Assembly: GCA_016870275.1 (NCBI GenBank)
Contig: VGBZ01000004.1
Coordinates: 62,001-126,000 of the forward strand
Source of the DNA: Actinomycetota bacterium
Lineage (GTDB): Bacteria; Actinomycetota; Acidimicrobiia; Acidimicrobiales; Microtrichaceae
Direction of reading: 5' to 3'
Length of the DNA: 64,000 bases
In this document: positions 41,775 through 53,509 of the stretch, piece by piece
Position numbering within the stretch: the first letter of the stretch is position 1
How the letters are laid out: each line of letters begins with the position of its first letter
Program-made: the position numbers and the translations under genes
Notes under the pieces: model-generated
What the model was told of the DNA's origin: nothing
The model's input: only the letters and a program-made list of their open reading frames with translations
Databases searched by the model: none

Positions 41775-42236
41775 ATGACGACCACGGAGACCAACACCCA
41801 CGAGGCACTCCACGTGGGGGCGGATGATCTGCCCTTCGTGGAGATCGGCGGCGGCAACAAGCTGAAGGTGATCCATGTGGACACCGGCCAAGGACTCTGG
41901 ATCGTTGAGAACATCTTCCAGGCCGGATATGTGGTGCAGACACACCGGCACACGGGTTCGGTGTTCGCCTACACCTCACGTGGTGCGTGGAAGTACCAGG
42001 AGTACGACTACGTGAACCGAGCAGGCTCCTACCTCTTCGAACCGGCCGGATCACTCCACACGCTCGAGGCCGTCGAGGACGATACCCACGTGTGGTTCCA
42101 GATCTACGGTGCCAATCTCAACCTCGATGCCGACGGCAATGTGGAGAGCATCTTCGACGGCCCTGGAGCTCTCGAGGCCTACTACGCGCTCGCCGAGGCC
42201 GAGGGCCACCCCCGGCCGAACGTCCTCGTGTTCTGA
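41775..42236 (+). CDS. Cupin dioxygenase-like protein (dihydroxyacetophenone dioxygenase type)
   Basis: 153 residues. A cupin barrel with metal-ligand candidates in QTHRHTGSVFAYTSRGAWKY and a late histidine in EPAGSLHTLEAVED. The strand VWFQIYGANLNLDADGN resembles the 2,4'-dihydroxyacetophenone dioxygenase family, which cleaves a C-C bond in aryl ketones. ATG at 41775 behind CGGAGG. The P450 gene starts 2 bases after its stop, so the two are cotranscribed. Confidence 0.8.
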   Translation: MTTTETNTHEALHVGADDLPFVEIGGGNKLKVIHVDTGQGLWIVENIFQAGYVVQTHRHTGSVFAYTSRGAWKYQEYDYVNRAGSYLFEPAGSLHTLEAVEDDTHVWFQIYGANLNLDADGNVESIFDGPGALEAYYALAEAEGHPRPNVLVF

Positions 42237-42238
42237 CG

Positions 42239-43468
42239 GTGGGCCAGAGCTCGCCGGCGTTGCGACTCGCTGACCCCGACGCGTTCGTCGACGGTGTCCC
42301 CCACGAAGTGCTCGCCGAGGTGCGGGCCACCACGCCGGTGCTCTGGCAGGAGATGGACGACCAACCCGGGTTCTGGGCGGTCCTCTCTCACGCCGACGTG
42401 GTCACCGTTGCGCGGAGGACCGACGTGTTCTCCGCCTCGCTCGGCGGGATCGTCGTCGAGGACATGGACCCCGAGACCCTCGAGATGGTCCGGGGGATGC
42501 TGCTCGCCATGGATCCGCCCCGGCACAGCATCTACCGGGCACCGCTGGCCGACACGTTCCGGGCCTCGGTGATGGCTGCGCTCGAACCGACCGTTCGCTC
42601 CATCTGCCGCGAACTGATGGACCGGGCCGCCGAGCAGGTCGAGGTCGAGTTCGTCCACGATGTGACGTCGGGCCTGCCCACCCGCGTGATCGGTCAGCTG
42701 ATGGGCGTGCCCGAGTCCGATTGGGAACGGCTCCACGAGCTCGCTCAGCAACAGGCCGCCGGTCAGGACCCCGATCTGGCCGGCGACACCGACCTGAGTG
42801 CCGCCTCGATCGAGATGGCCATGTACGCCATCGAGTTCGCCGCCGAGCGCCGCGCTACTGCCGAACGCAACCCGGACGCTGAACCACCCGCCGACCTGTC
42901 GACGCTCGTGTTGGCTCAGGAGTTCAACGGTGTGCCGATGAACGAGATCGACTTCGGCAGCTTCTTCGTACAGCTCGTCACGGCCGGCAACGACACCAGC
43001 CGCACCATGCTCTCCTCCGGTCTGCACGTGCTGCTCGAGCATCCCGAGCAGCTCGCAACCCTGCGGGAGGAACCGTCGGGTATCCCATCAGCGGTCGAGG
43101 AGATCCTGCGCTACGCCAATCCGCTCCACTACTTCCGTCGCACGGCGACGTGTGACACCGAACTCGGTGGCGCTGAGATCAGGAGCGGCGACAAGGTGGC
43201 GATGTACTACACGTCGGCCAACCGGGACGAGGAGGTCTTCGATGACCCGCAGCGCTTCGACGTGACCCGGTCACCCAACCCGCACCTGTCGTTCGGGATC
43301 GGGGCACACTTCTGTCTCGGTGTGCACCTGGCGAGACTCGAGGGCCGGGTGTTCTTCGAGGAGTTGCTCGCTGGGTTCGGGGGGATCGAACTCGCTGGCG
43401 AGCCCGTGCGGATCCGCTCCAACTTGAACAATGGGCTCAAGCGCCTTCCTGTGCAGCTGACTCGGTGA
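42239..43468 (+). CDS. Cytochrome P450
   Basis: 409 residues. I-helix TAGNDTSRTMLSSG, K-helix ExxR in AVEEILRYANP, heme loop FGIGAHFCLGVHLARLE with the thiolate cysteine. A soluble bacterial class I enzyme that needs ferredoxin partners, none of which is adjacent. YFRRTATCDTELGG and YYTSANRDEEVFDDP resemble the CYP124/125/142 group acting on sterol or branched-lipid side chains, but the partner cupin suggests another substrate. GTG at 42239. Confidence 0.92.
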   Translation: MGQSSPALRLADPDAFVDGVPHEVLAEVRATTPVLWQEMDDQPGFWAVLSHADVVTVARRTDVFSASLGGIVVEDMDPETLEMVRGMLLAMDPPRHSIYRAPLADTFRASVMAALEPTVRSICRELMDRAAEQVEVEFVHDVTSGLPTRVIGQLMGVPESDWERLHELAQQQAAGQDPDLAGDTDLSAASIEMAMYAIEFAAERRATAERNPDAEPPADLSTLVLAQEFNGVPMNEIDFGSFFVQLVTAGNDTSRTMLSSGLHVLLEHPEQLATLREEPSGIPSAVEEILRYANPLHYFRRTATCDTELGGAEIRSGDKVAMYYTSANRDEEVFDDPQRFDVTRSPNPHLSFGIGAHFCLGVHLARLEGRVFFEELLAGFGGIELAGEPVRIRSNLNNGLKRLPVQLTR

Positions 43469-43508
43469 CGGCGTCGGGCCGGAGGGTCCGTTGCAGAGGG
43501 CGGCTACC

Positions 43509-44675
43509 GTGACGCCCGTGATGGGTGGATCGACTTGGTGGCGCGGCCAGCTCGAACTCGGCCGGGGCGGTCCGTCCCGGCTGGCCTCCATGGAGGGGCT
43601 TCGGGGATTTGCCGTCCTGCTCGTGTTCCTCGTCCACTACTCCGACCTGATCATGCCGTGGGTCGGTGTGGCGGATGTGACCGGGTCGCTCGCGCGTCGA
43701 ATCGGAGATGCCGGCAACGTCGGCGTGGACCTGTTCTTCGTGTTGTCCGGGTTCCTCATCTACGGCAACCTCATGGACCGGGAGCAGGCCTACCGTCCGT
43801 TCATCCGTCGCCGGTTGCGACGCCTCTACCCAACGTTCCTGGTCGTGCTCGGCGCCTACGTGGTGCTTGCAATCGCCATTCCGTCGGCGAGCCCGGAGTT
43901 CCCGCGCAACCCAATCGGAATGGTTCCGTATCTGGGGTTCAATGCGCTCCTGCTCCCGGGCATCGTGCCGGTGGACTCGTTCATCACCGTTGCGTGGTCA
44001 CTCAGTTACGAGGTCTTCTTCTACCTGACTGTTCCGGTCTTCATCTCCCGACTTCATCTCCGCGAGCGTGACTCCCATCGTCGTGTACGGCTGCTTCGCT
44101 GGTGCGCTCTCGGGACGCTGCTGCTCGGGGGATTGATCTCAGGAACGCATCCTCGGTTGTGCATGTTCTTCGGTGGGATGTTGCTCTGGGAGTGGCTCCG
44201 TTTCCGTTGGCCGCAGGAACAGGACGACCCGGACCGGGTTCGGAGCCTGGATCGCCTCTCCTCGTGGGCCCTCGTCGCTGCGATCGTCGCTGCCGTGGTC
44301 CTGAGCGGGACGTTTCTGCAGGGGCTGCCGCGGGTTGCCGCAATGCTGGTCCTGTGGCCGGTGCTGTGTGCCGGGTGTTTCGCCGTCGACGGCCGCATGC
44401 GACGGTGGTTCTCCTGGACGCCGATCCGGTATCTCGGCAACATCAGCTACTCGTACTACCTCGTTCACTCGCTCGTACTCCAGGGGTGTTTCCTCCTGCT
44501 CGAGAGGATCTGGCCCCCGGGTGGAACAGCCGGGTGGGCGTACTGGGCGTTCCTCCTGCCCTGCTTCGCTCTCACCGTGGTCGGTGCGCTCGGACTCTTC
44601 CTGGTCGTGGAGAAACCCTTCTCGCTCGACCGACGGAGTCTCCACCCTCGTCGTCTCGGGCAACGTCTGGCCTGA
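43509..44675 (+). CDS. Membrane acyltransferase, OafA/YrhL (acyltransferase_3) family
   Basis: About 388 residues and 10 helices. SMEGLRGFAVLLVFLVHYSD carries the conserved His/Arg start; VGVDLFFVLSGFLIYG and RRRLRRLYP follow; SYSYYLVHSLVLQG lies near the end. These enzymes transfer acyl groups to sugars, lipids or antibiotics at the membrane. Starts at 43509 (GTG), 43518 or 43521 (ATG) are all possible; GAGGGCGG precedes the first. Downstream of the P450 gene by 40 bases. Confidence 0.88.
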   Translation: MTPVMGGSTWWRGQLELGRGGPSRLASMEGLRGFAVLLVFLVHYSDLIMPWVGVADVTGSLARRIGDAGNVGVDLFFVLSGFLIYGNLMDREQAYRPFIRRRLRRLYPTFLVVLGAYVVLAIAIPSASPEFPRNPIGMVPYLGFNALLLPGIVPVDSFITVAWSLSYEVFFYLTVPVFISRLHLRERDSHRRVRLLRWCALGTLLLGGLISGTHPRLCMFFGGMLLWEWLRFRWPQEQDDPDRVRSLDRLSSWALVAAIVAAVVLSGTFLQGLPRVAAMLVLWPVLCAGCFAVDGRMRRWFSWTPIRYLGNISYSYYLVHSLVLQGCFLLLERIWPPGGTAGWAYWAFLLPCFALTVVGALGLFLVVEKPFSLDRRSLHPRRLGQRLA

Positions 44676-44835
44676 TCCCGCCTCGAGGATTCCGCTTCAG
44701 GACCCTGCGCAGCCCTACCGGTTCCGTCTTGGATGTCACGTGCAGCCCGGAGTCGGCTGTTCGACCCTCGATCGGCAGCCCCACGAGCACACCGTTGCGG
44801 AACTCCATGGCGTGTAGCTCGGTCGGTTCGCTCAC
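44572..44835 (-). CDS. Possible small hypothetical protein, convergent with the acyltransferase
   Basis: 87 residues; the first 50 (ELHAMEFRNGVLVGLPIEG and following) look protein-like, while the C-terminal third overlaps the end of the acyltransferase gene in antisense and is arginine-rich. GTG at 44835 has no good ribosome-binding site. It could be a 3'-truncated gene. Weak. Confidence 0.3.
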   Translation of the reverse strand: MSEPTELHAMEFRNGVLVGLPIEGRTADSGLHVTSKTEPVGLRRVLKRNPRGGIRPDVARDDEGGDSVGRARRVSPRPGRVRAHRPR

Positions 44836-44911
44836 CTGACCGCCGATCCGTAGGTGCTCGCCTCAGTCCGCCGGGTCGGCTGGTGTGTTCCGAGGGTGCG
44901 AGACTGCCCCC

Positions 44912-45304
44912 GTGTCGCAGCGCAACGTGCTCGGTGGTGAACTCCAGGAGTGTGGGACTGATCCGGTCACCGGGTTCTTCCGAGATGGTTGCTGCAACTG
45001 GTCACCAGAGAACGTCGGATACCACACGATCTGTGCCGTGGTGACCGCTGAGTTCCTCGACCACCAGGTGTCGATCGGCAACGATCTGGTGACCCCCAAT
45101 CCCGGATTCGGCTTCCCGGGTCTGCACCCCGGTGACCGATGGTGCGTCACGGCCCGCAACTGGCTGCGCGCCCACCTCGATGGTGCGGCGGCCCCGGTGG
45201 TGCTGGCGTCGACCAACGAGCGCACGCTCGACGTCGTCGACCTCGATGTGCTCCTGCCCTACGCCGTCGACGTGCCACCAGATCCTGGAACCCTCACGAA
45301 CTGA
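44912..45304 (+). CDS. DUF2237 family protein
   Basis: 130 residues, normal family length. Nearly every family landmark is seen: NVLGGELQEC, TGFFRDGCCNWSPENVGYHT, CAVVTAEFLDHQVSIGNDL, FGFPGLHPGDRWCVTARNW. Conserved cysteines and a DGCC motif suggest metal or cofactor binding, but no function is known. GTG at 44912; GTG at 44885 is an alternative. Its stop lies where the opposing DUF5979 gene loses its domain. Confidence 0.88.
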   Translation: MSQRNVLGGELQECGTDPVTGFFRDGCCNWSPENVGYHTICAVVTAEFLDHQVSIGNDLVTPNPGFGFPGLHPGDRWCVTARNWLRAHLDGAAAPVVLASTNERTLDVVDLDVLLPYAVDVPPDPGTLTN

Positions 45305-45913
45305 TCCGCACGACACAGTGACGTCGGCGACGTCGTTGTCGTTCGTTGCGCTCAGCAGTACGACCTCGCCTGATCCCCTGATCTCTGCGGCGTTGGTCTG
45401 ACTGTCGAAGTCGACTGACGCGCTCGTGGCGCCAGTCGTCGTCTCCTCGGCCCAGCATCTGGTGCCGAGCGGTAGCCCGTTGGCAACCTCGACGGTCTGG
45501 CCGCCTCGGAGCGTGACGGTCTGGTTGACGATGGTCTCGGCCCCACCGGCGAGCAGGTTGCGCGAGCAACTGACCTGGACAGTGAACTCGACGGTCGGGA
45601 GCAACGCTTCGCCTCCGGTGACCCGCTTCGTGGCCTGTACCGAGCCGCCGGGGAACTCGTCCCTGGCCGACACGTCGACGGCGGGAGCGTCGGCTGCTGG
45701 AACGGTCACGGTCCCCACAACGGCTGGGACGCCACCGGCGGCCCCGCCGGCGAACGTCTCGGTCACGCTGCACTGGGCGCCCACGGGGATGGGCTTCACG
45801 TAGCCGATCAGGGTGGTCGGGGTCAGTTCCGTGATCGGGAACACGGAAACCGACGCGCCCGAGAGTGCTAGACACGTGGCGACGATCACTGTTCCCTTCG
45901 TTACCCGGCCCAC
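45002..45913 (-). CDS. DUF5979-like exported surface-protein fragment running antisense through the DUF2237 gene
   Basis: 303 residues as read. A signal peptide (KGTVIVATCLALSGASVSVF) and two beta-rich repeats, VGAQCSVTETFAGG and FTVQVSCSRNLLAGG, TRCWAEETTTGATSASVDF, resemble the DUF5979 domain of actinobacterial surface proteins. From about 45305 on, the frame simply reads the complement of the DUF2237 gene (WWHVDGVGQEHIEVDD...), which is not domain-like. So the real protein was probably longer and has been cut at the junction. No stalk or anchor remains. GTG at 45913 behind AAAGGGGGG. It could still be made and secreted. Confidence 0.6.
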   Translation of the reverse strand: MGRVTKGTVIVATCLALSGASVSVFPITELTPTTLIGYVKPIPVGAQCSVTETFAGGAAGGVPAVVGTVTVPAADAPAVDVSARDEFPGGSVQATKRVTGGEALLPTVEFTVQVSCSRNLLAGGAETIVNQTVTLRGGQTVEVANGLPLGTRCWAEETTTGATSASVDFDSQTNAAEIRGSGEVVLLSATNDNDVADVTVSCGSVREGSRIWWHVDGVGQEHIEVDDVERALVGRRQHHRGRRTIEVGAQPVAGRDAPSVTGVQTREAESGIGGHQIVADRHLVVEELSGHHGTDRVVSDVLW

Positions 45914-45931
45914 GACCCCCCTTTCGCTTGA

Positions 45932-48819
<2,888 letters not shown>

Positions 48820-48904
48820 GAATCACGTCCTCCTCGGGACGGTCTCTGCGATGTGCACCGCCCGTGGAGGCTATCGGCGCAGTGAAGCGCTCAGGCGCGG
48901 CCGC

Positions 48905-50524
48905 TCATTCGGCGTCGGCGACAGCTTGAGCCTTGGCCCAGCGGTAGTCGGCCTTCCCCGACGGAGAGCGGACCATCTCGTCGACGAAGACGAGGGCCTT
49001 GGGCAGCTTGTAGGACGCAATCAGTTCGACGGCGAAGTCGTGGAGCTCCTCGACCGATGGCCGCACCTCACCTCGCACCACGACCACGGCGGTGACACGT
49101 TCGCCCCACCGCTCGTCGGGGACGCCGACGACGACGGCGTCGAAGATCTCGGGATGACCTTTGATGACGAGTTCGACCTCCTCGGGGAAGATCTTCTCGC
49201 CTCCCGAGTTGATGCTCACCGATCCACGGCCGAGCAACGTGATCTTGCCGTCGGCCTCGGTGAGCGCCATGTCGCCGGGGATCACCCACCGCTGACCGTT
49301 GATCGTGGGGAAGGTCTCGGCGGTCTTGGCCTCGTCCTTGTAGTAGCCGAGGGGGATGTGACCGCGCCGTGCGAGACGGCCGATCACGCCGTCGCCGGGC
49401 GTGGTGGGGTTGCCATCGTCGTCGATCACGATGGTGTGGTCGCCGAATGAGAACTGGGGTCGACCTTGGGCGTCGCTCCCGGCGTTGGACCCCTGGAACC
49501 CCGTCTCGGACGCGCCGAGTGCGTCGAGCAGGATCACGTGGGGGAGCAGCTCGGCGTACTTCGCCTTGACCGCAGGCGACAGGATGGCGCCGCCGGAGCT
49601 GATCAGGAACATGCCGGACAGGTCGACCTCGCCGGCAAGGTGCTCGAGGGCGTCGGCGAGGGGTCGGGCCTGGGCGTCGCCGACCAGGTTGAGCACCTGC
49701 GCTCCCTCACGGGCCACGATCCCCCACACCTCGACGGGGTCCATGCGTCGGGCAGCGCTCAGCACCATCACGTTGCCGCCGAGTGCACCCTGGATGGAGG
49801 ACCACTGCGCGGCGCCGTGCATGAGCGGGGCGAGCGGAAATCCGATCATCGGGTTGTTGGTCGGGGCGCGCTCGGCGACCTCCTCGGCCCGCTCGATCGG
49901 GTCGGCGAGGACGGTGAGCATCGGGCCGACGGTGGCCTTGAAGAAGTCCTCGTGGGTCCACATCACGCCCTTGGGCATCCCTGTCGTCCCGCCGGTGTAG
50001 AGCATGTAGAGGTCGTCGTTGCTACGGGCCCCGAAGTCACGGTCGGGTGAGGACCCGGCGAGAGCTGCCTCGTAGTCGAGCGCCCCGCACACGGAGATAT
50101 CGGCCGCTGATCCGTCGTCCCATGCGACACAGGTCTGCAGGAGCGGGCAGTCGTTGCGGACCGCAGCGATGCGCTGGGAGAACTCCGCACCGTGGACCAC
50201 CGCTGCGAGGTCGGCGTTGTCGAACAGGTAACGGAGCTCGCCCTCGACGTAGCGGTAGTTCACGTTCACGGGCACGGCCCGCAGCTTCCACGCCGCCCAC
50301 TGCGCCTCGGCCCACTCGTTGGTGTTGTACCCGTAGACGCCGATCTTGTCGCCCGGCTGCACCCCGCCGTCGGCGAGCACGTGGGCGAGCCGATTGATGC
50401 GCTCCTCGAACTCGGCGAAGGTGAACGACCGTCGCCCGTCGGGGGCGTTGGCGACCACCACCGCCGTTCGGTCACCGATGACGTCGACGACGGACTCGAA
50501 CAGATCTGCCAGGTTCCAGCTCAT
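48905..50524 (-). CDS. Acyl-CoA synthetase, FadD19/FadD17-like
   Basis: 539 residues. AMP-binding motifs: YTGGTTGMPKGVMWTHEDFF (residues about 180-199), LDALGASETGFQGS, GRLARRGHIPLGYY, and the C-terminal lysine in RSPSGKADYRWAK. It activates a carboxylic acid through an acyl-adenylate. The P-loop form resembles the FadD19/FadD17 branch used for sterol side chains, which would fit the P450 type nearby, but the genes are not in one operon. Confidence 0.88.
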   Translation of the reverse strand: MSWNLADLFESVVDVIGDRTAVVVANAPDGRRSFTFAEFEERINRLAHVLADGGVQPGDKIGVYGYNTNEWAEAQWAAWKLRAVPVNVNYRYVEGELRYLFDNADLAAVVHGAEFSQRIAAVRNDCPLLQTCVAWDDGSAADISVCGALDYEAALAGSSPDRDFGARSNDDLYMLYTGGTTGMPKGVMWTHEDFFKATVGPMLTVLADPIERAEEVAERAPTNNPMIGFPLAPLMHGAAQWSSIQGALGGNVMVLSAARRMDPVEVWGIVAREGAQVLNLVGDAQARPLADALEHLAGEVDLSGMFLISSGGAILSPAVKAKYAELLPHVILLDALGASETGFQGSNAGSDAQGRPQFSFGDHTIVIDDDGNPTTPGDGVIGRLARRGHIPLGYYKDEAKTAETFPTINGQRWVIPGDMALTEADGKITLLGRGSVSINSGGEKIFPEEVELVIKGHPEIFDAVVVGVPDERWGERVTAVVVVRGEVRPSVEELHDFAVELIASYKLPKALVFVDEMVRSPSGKADYRWAKAQAVADAE

Positions 50525-50699
50525 TGCCGAAATCTATGTCAGCGGTGACCCAGTGTGCCTGTCGACACATCCCTGGAGGTCGCCGATCAACCGGCCCCGC
50601 TCTCTGACGTCGGAGTGGAACAGCGATGGCGCTGGTCGGGAGTCCAGCGAAGCTCTCGAAGATCGCCTCGTCCCCGATGGTCGCCGGCGGGGAGCGGGC

Positions 50700-51860
50700 T
50701 CAGCCGCTGAAGGGCCCCAGAACCTCGTAGGTGATGCCACCCTCTCCGGCCTGATTGCCAGCAGTGCCCCGCTGCGAGCTGAAGTACAGCCGCGTCCCGT
50801 CCGGTGAGAAGGCCGGGCCGGTGAGTTCGCTGTCGGGTTGACCTGTCACGCGGAGCAGTGGGACCACGGCCCCCTCGGGCGTGATGAGGACCAACTCCTG
50901 ATTCCCGCCGTCCTCGGCCACCACGACGTCGCCACGGGGACTGACCGTCACGTTGTCGACGCCTCGCAGCACCCCGGCAGGGTCGCGCTCGGGTCGGTGG
51001 ATCACCCGGAGGGTCTGACTCTCGGTCTGCAGCGCCCAGACCCGATTGTCCCCCTTGGTCGTGAAGTAGATGGCCCCGTTGTCGTACCAGCACCCCTCGC
51101 CCCCTTGGAACGCCGTCGTACCTGCAGGTCGTCCGAAGCTCTGGGGGAGGTTCTGATCGATCGGTCCCACCCAGGTGACCTCGTCACCGTCGACGGACGC
51201 CGCCTCGAGCACGCCGCTGCCCAGGTCGGGATAGTTGTCCGGCCGGAAGCGGTACAGCCGGCCGTCCTTGGCGTCCTCGGTCAGGTAGACGTGACCGGCG
51301 ACGGGATCGACCGCTGCCGCCTCGTGGTTGAACCGGCCGAGCGTGGGCCGCAGTTGGCCCTGTCCCGGCTTGGTCGGATCGCACTCGTAGACCTGACCGA
51401 AGATGTTCTCCTCGCACGACAGCCAGGTTCCCCACGGCGTGGGTCCACCAGCGCAGTTGAGGTTGGTCCCACCCAGGATCCGGTACGCCTGATCGACCTC
51501 TCCGTTCGCCCCGAACGACAGGGCGCTGACCCCGGCCCCGAGTGGTGCCACGGTCTCGCTGTTGGAGACGTAGATCCATCCGCCACCGGGTCGCGGGAAG
51601 CACGCTCCGCCGTCGGGTGCTGCGTGCCACTCGTAGTTGGTACCGGGGACCACCTCGCGGCTCCGGGCCACCTCCCGGACGGTGAAGCCAGCGGGGAGTT
51701 GGATCCCCAGTTCGTCCGGTTCACCGAGCGGGCCGAACGGACCGAGGCTGTCATCCCGTGTCGTGGTCTCTGGTGCCCTGCTGCACCCGACGGCGAGCAG
51801 AGCGGCTCCGACAGCCCCGAGAGTGAGCAGGTCACGTCGGCCGATCTGAGGTTGGGTCAC
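50700..51860 (-). CDS. PhoX-like (DUF839) phosphatase, Tat-exported lipoprotein
   Basis: 386 residues. Tat/lipoprotein signal IGRRDLLTLGAVGAALLAVG-C. The DUF839 beta-propeller keeps landmarks such as YVSNSETVAPLGAGVSAL, TPWGTWLSCEENIFGQVYEC, HEAAAVDPVAGHVYLTEDA and GCWYDNGAIYFTTKGDNRVW. PhoX enzymes are Ca/Fe-dependent alkaline phosphatases outside the cell. It is shorter than classical PhoX (over 600 residues) but typical of the actinobacterial branch. Near a phoD pseudogene, so a phosphate role is likely. Confidence 0.85.
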   Translation of the reverse strand: MTQPQIGRRDLLTLGAVGAALLAVGCSRAPETTTRDDSLGPFGPLGEPDELGIQLPAGFTVREVARSREVVPGTNYEWHAAPDGGACFPRPGGGWIYVSNSETVAPLGAGVSALSFGANGEVDQAYRILGGTNLNCAGGPTPWGTWLSCEENIFGQVYECDPTKPGQGQLRPTLGRFNHEAAAVDPVAGHVYLTEDAKDGRLYRFRPDNYPDLGSGVLEAASVDGDEVTWVGPIDQNLPQSFGRPAGTTAFQGGEGCWYDNGAIYFTTKGDNRVWALQTESQTLRVIHRPERDPAGVLRGVDNVTVSPRGDVVVAEDGGNQELVLITPEGAVVPLLRVTGQPDSELTGPAFSPDGTRLYFSSQRGTAGNQAGEGGITYEVLGPFSG

Positions 51861-51934
51861 ACTCGCATTCTACGAGGTCCGGTCGTGGGGAACATGGTCT
51901 GAGGGTGGCCGGGACCCTGCGAGTCGATGAACCC

Positions 51935-53377
51935 TCAACCTGTCGCCGGAAATGGTGCGAGTTGGAGGCCTGGTACACCTCGTCGACTCGTGAAGCCGTT
52001 GAGCCAGCGTTCGGCCGGCCGCCGAGCGAGGAGTTTCTCCGGGTCCGGGAAGCCGAAGAAGTCGCTCTGAACCCGCTCGGGAGTCAAATCGACCACCAGG
52101 TATCCCCGCTTGTCGCCCGAGGTCCATCGGACCTGGGATCCGAAACCCGACCCGTTCGAACCCGGTGACGAGATTGATCCGGCAGCGAACTCGACCGCAG
52201 CGGTTCCTGCGGAACCGCCGGGAACGTAGGCGGCGGGATCGTCGAGCACGTCGATGGCATGGAAACGGTGGATGTCGCCGGTCAGGACCACCAGATCGGG
52301 CCCGAGGAGGCCGAACGGGTGAGCACGCGACCTCGATCACGTTCGCCCCATCCACCCGAACGACGATTGGGCGCAGTTGCTGCAAACGTCGACTGCTGAG
52401 CCAGGACGGTCCAGTCGCTGGTGACCGCACCGAGTTGGCTGTCGAGCCAGTCGAACTGTGCCCGTCCCAGGTACAGATCGCCGTCGTCGGGCTCGGGCCA
52501 GATGAAACGGCGTTGGCGGTCCACCCCGACGATCGTCGCCAGATCGCCGTGACGCAGCGTCCGGTAGATCAGATTGCCGTCGAGTCGGGTGGGCATCCAC
52601 TCCGAGTAGGCCTGCAGCGCAGCGGCGACACGGAGGTTCCAGTCGCCGTCCTCGGCCTGGTGGTTGCTGGCTCCTCCGATGAACGGGTCGTCGGCGAACT
52701 CGTGGTCATCCCACACGTGGATCACGGGGTGGAGTCGGTGGAGTTCCTGCAGGTCGGCGTCGGCGCGGTAGCAGGCGTAGCGGCGGCGGTAGTCGCTCAA
52801 CGGCCTGATTTCGTTGACCGGGTCGTTGATGCGGTACTCGCCGTAGGTCTCACCCGCACCGGGGTTGGCGTACTCGTAGGTGTAGTCGCCGAGGTGGATC
52901 CAGGCGTCGAGGTCGTCCCGTGCCGCCATGTGTCCGTGGGCATGGAAGTTCCCGAATGCGTAGTTGGAGCTCGACGCTCCCGGACGGGGCGGTCCGGGTG
53001 CGGCCCGGTGGGGAGGCGTGTCCGACGTCGTCGATGAACCGGTACCAGTAGGTACGCCCCCCAGTCAGTCCGCCCGCCACCACGTTGACGGTCCAGTCGC
53101 GTGCCTCGCTCGTGGTCGCAGCGCCCTGCGCAACGACGTTCCCGAACGTCTCGTTGTCCGCCACCGGCCAGGTGACCGGGACCGTTCCGCTCCGGCCCGA
53201 CGGGTCGAGCCGGGTCCACAGGACGACGGAGTCGGGGTGCGGATCGCCCGACGCGACGACGTGACTGAACCCTGCGACTCCCCGGTTCGGGATCGTAGGT
53301 GCGCACGACGACACGATCGCCAACGACGAGGCGGCCGCTGCGGTACCGAGGAGGAATCCTCGCCGGGTGGTCTCCAC
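51935..53377 (-). pseudogene. phoD: PhoD-type alkaline phosphatase, two frameshifts
   Basis: GTG at 53377 behind GAGGAGGG begins a Tat signal (TTRRGFLLGTAAAASSLAIV). The N-terminal Fn3-like domain (VASGDPHPDSVVLWTRLDPS) is in frame 1. Near 52970 it shifts; NYAFGNFHAHGHMAARDDLD, IHLGDYTYEYANPGAG and IHVWDDHEFADDPF continue in another frame. Near 52318 it shifts again; FGLLGPDLVVLTGDIHRFHA and the C-terminus follow. All metal-binding motifs (GDY, DDHE, GD.H) exist. Two single-base errors in otherwise well-preserved sequence suggest recent decay or assembly errors. Confidence 0.85.
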
Positions 53378-53509
53378 GTTCGCCCTCCTCGCCCAGAGCA
53401 CCGTCCCGCTCTGGTGGCGGTGCGCCGGTGGCACGTAGAGGTGACGTACTCGCCCGTCAGCGCCAACCGAGAGGTTTCATCCAAGGTTCAGTCCCATGTC
53501 GATCCCACG

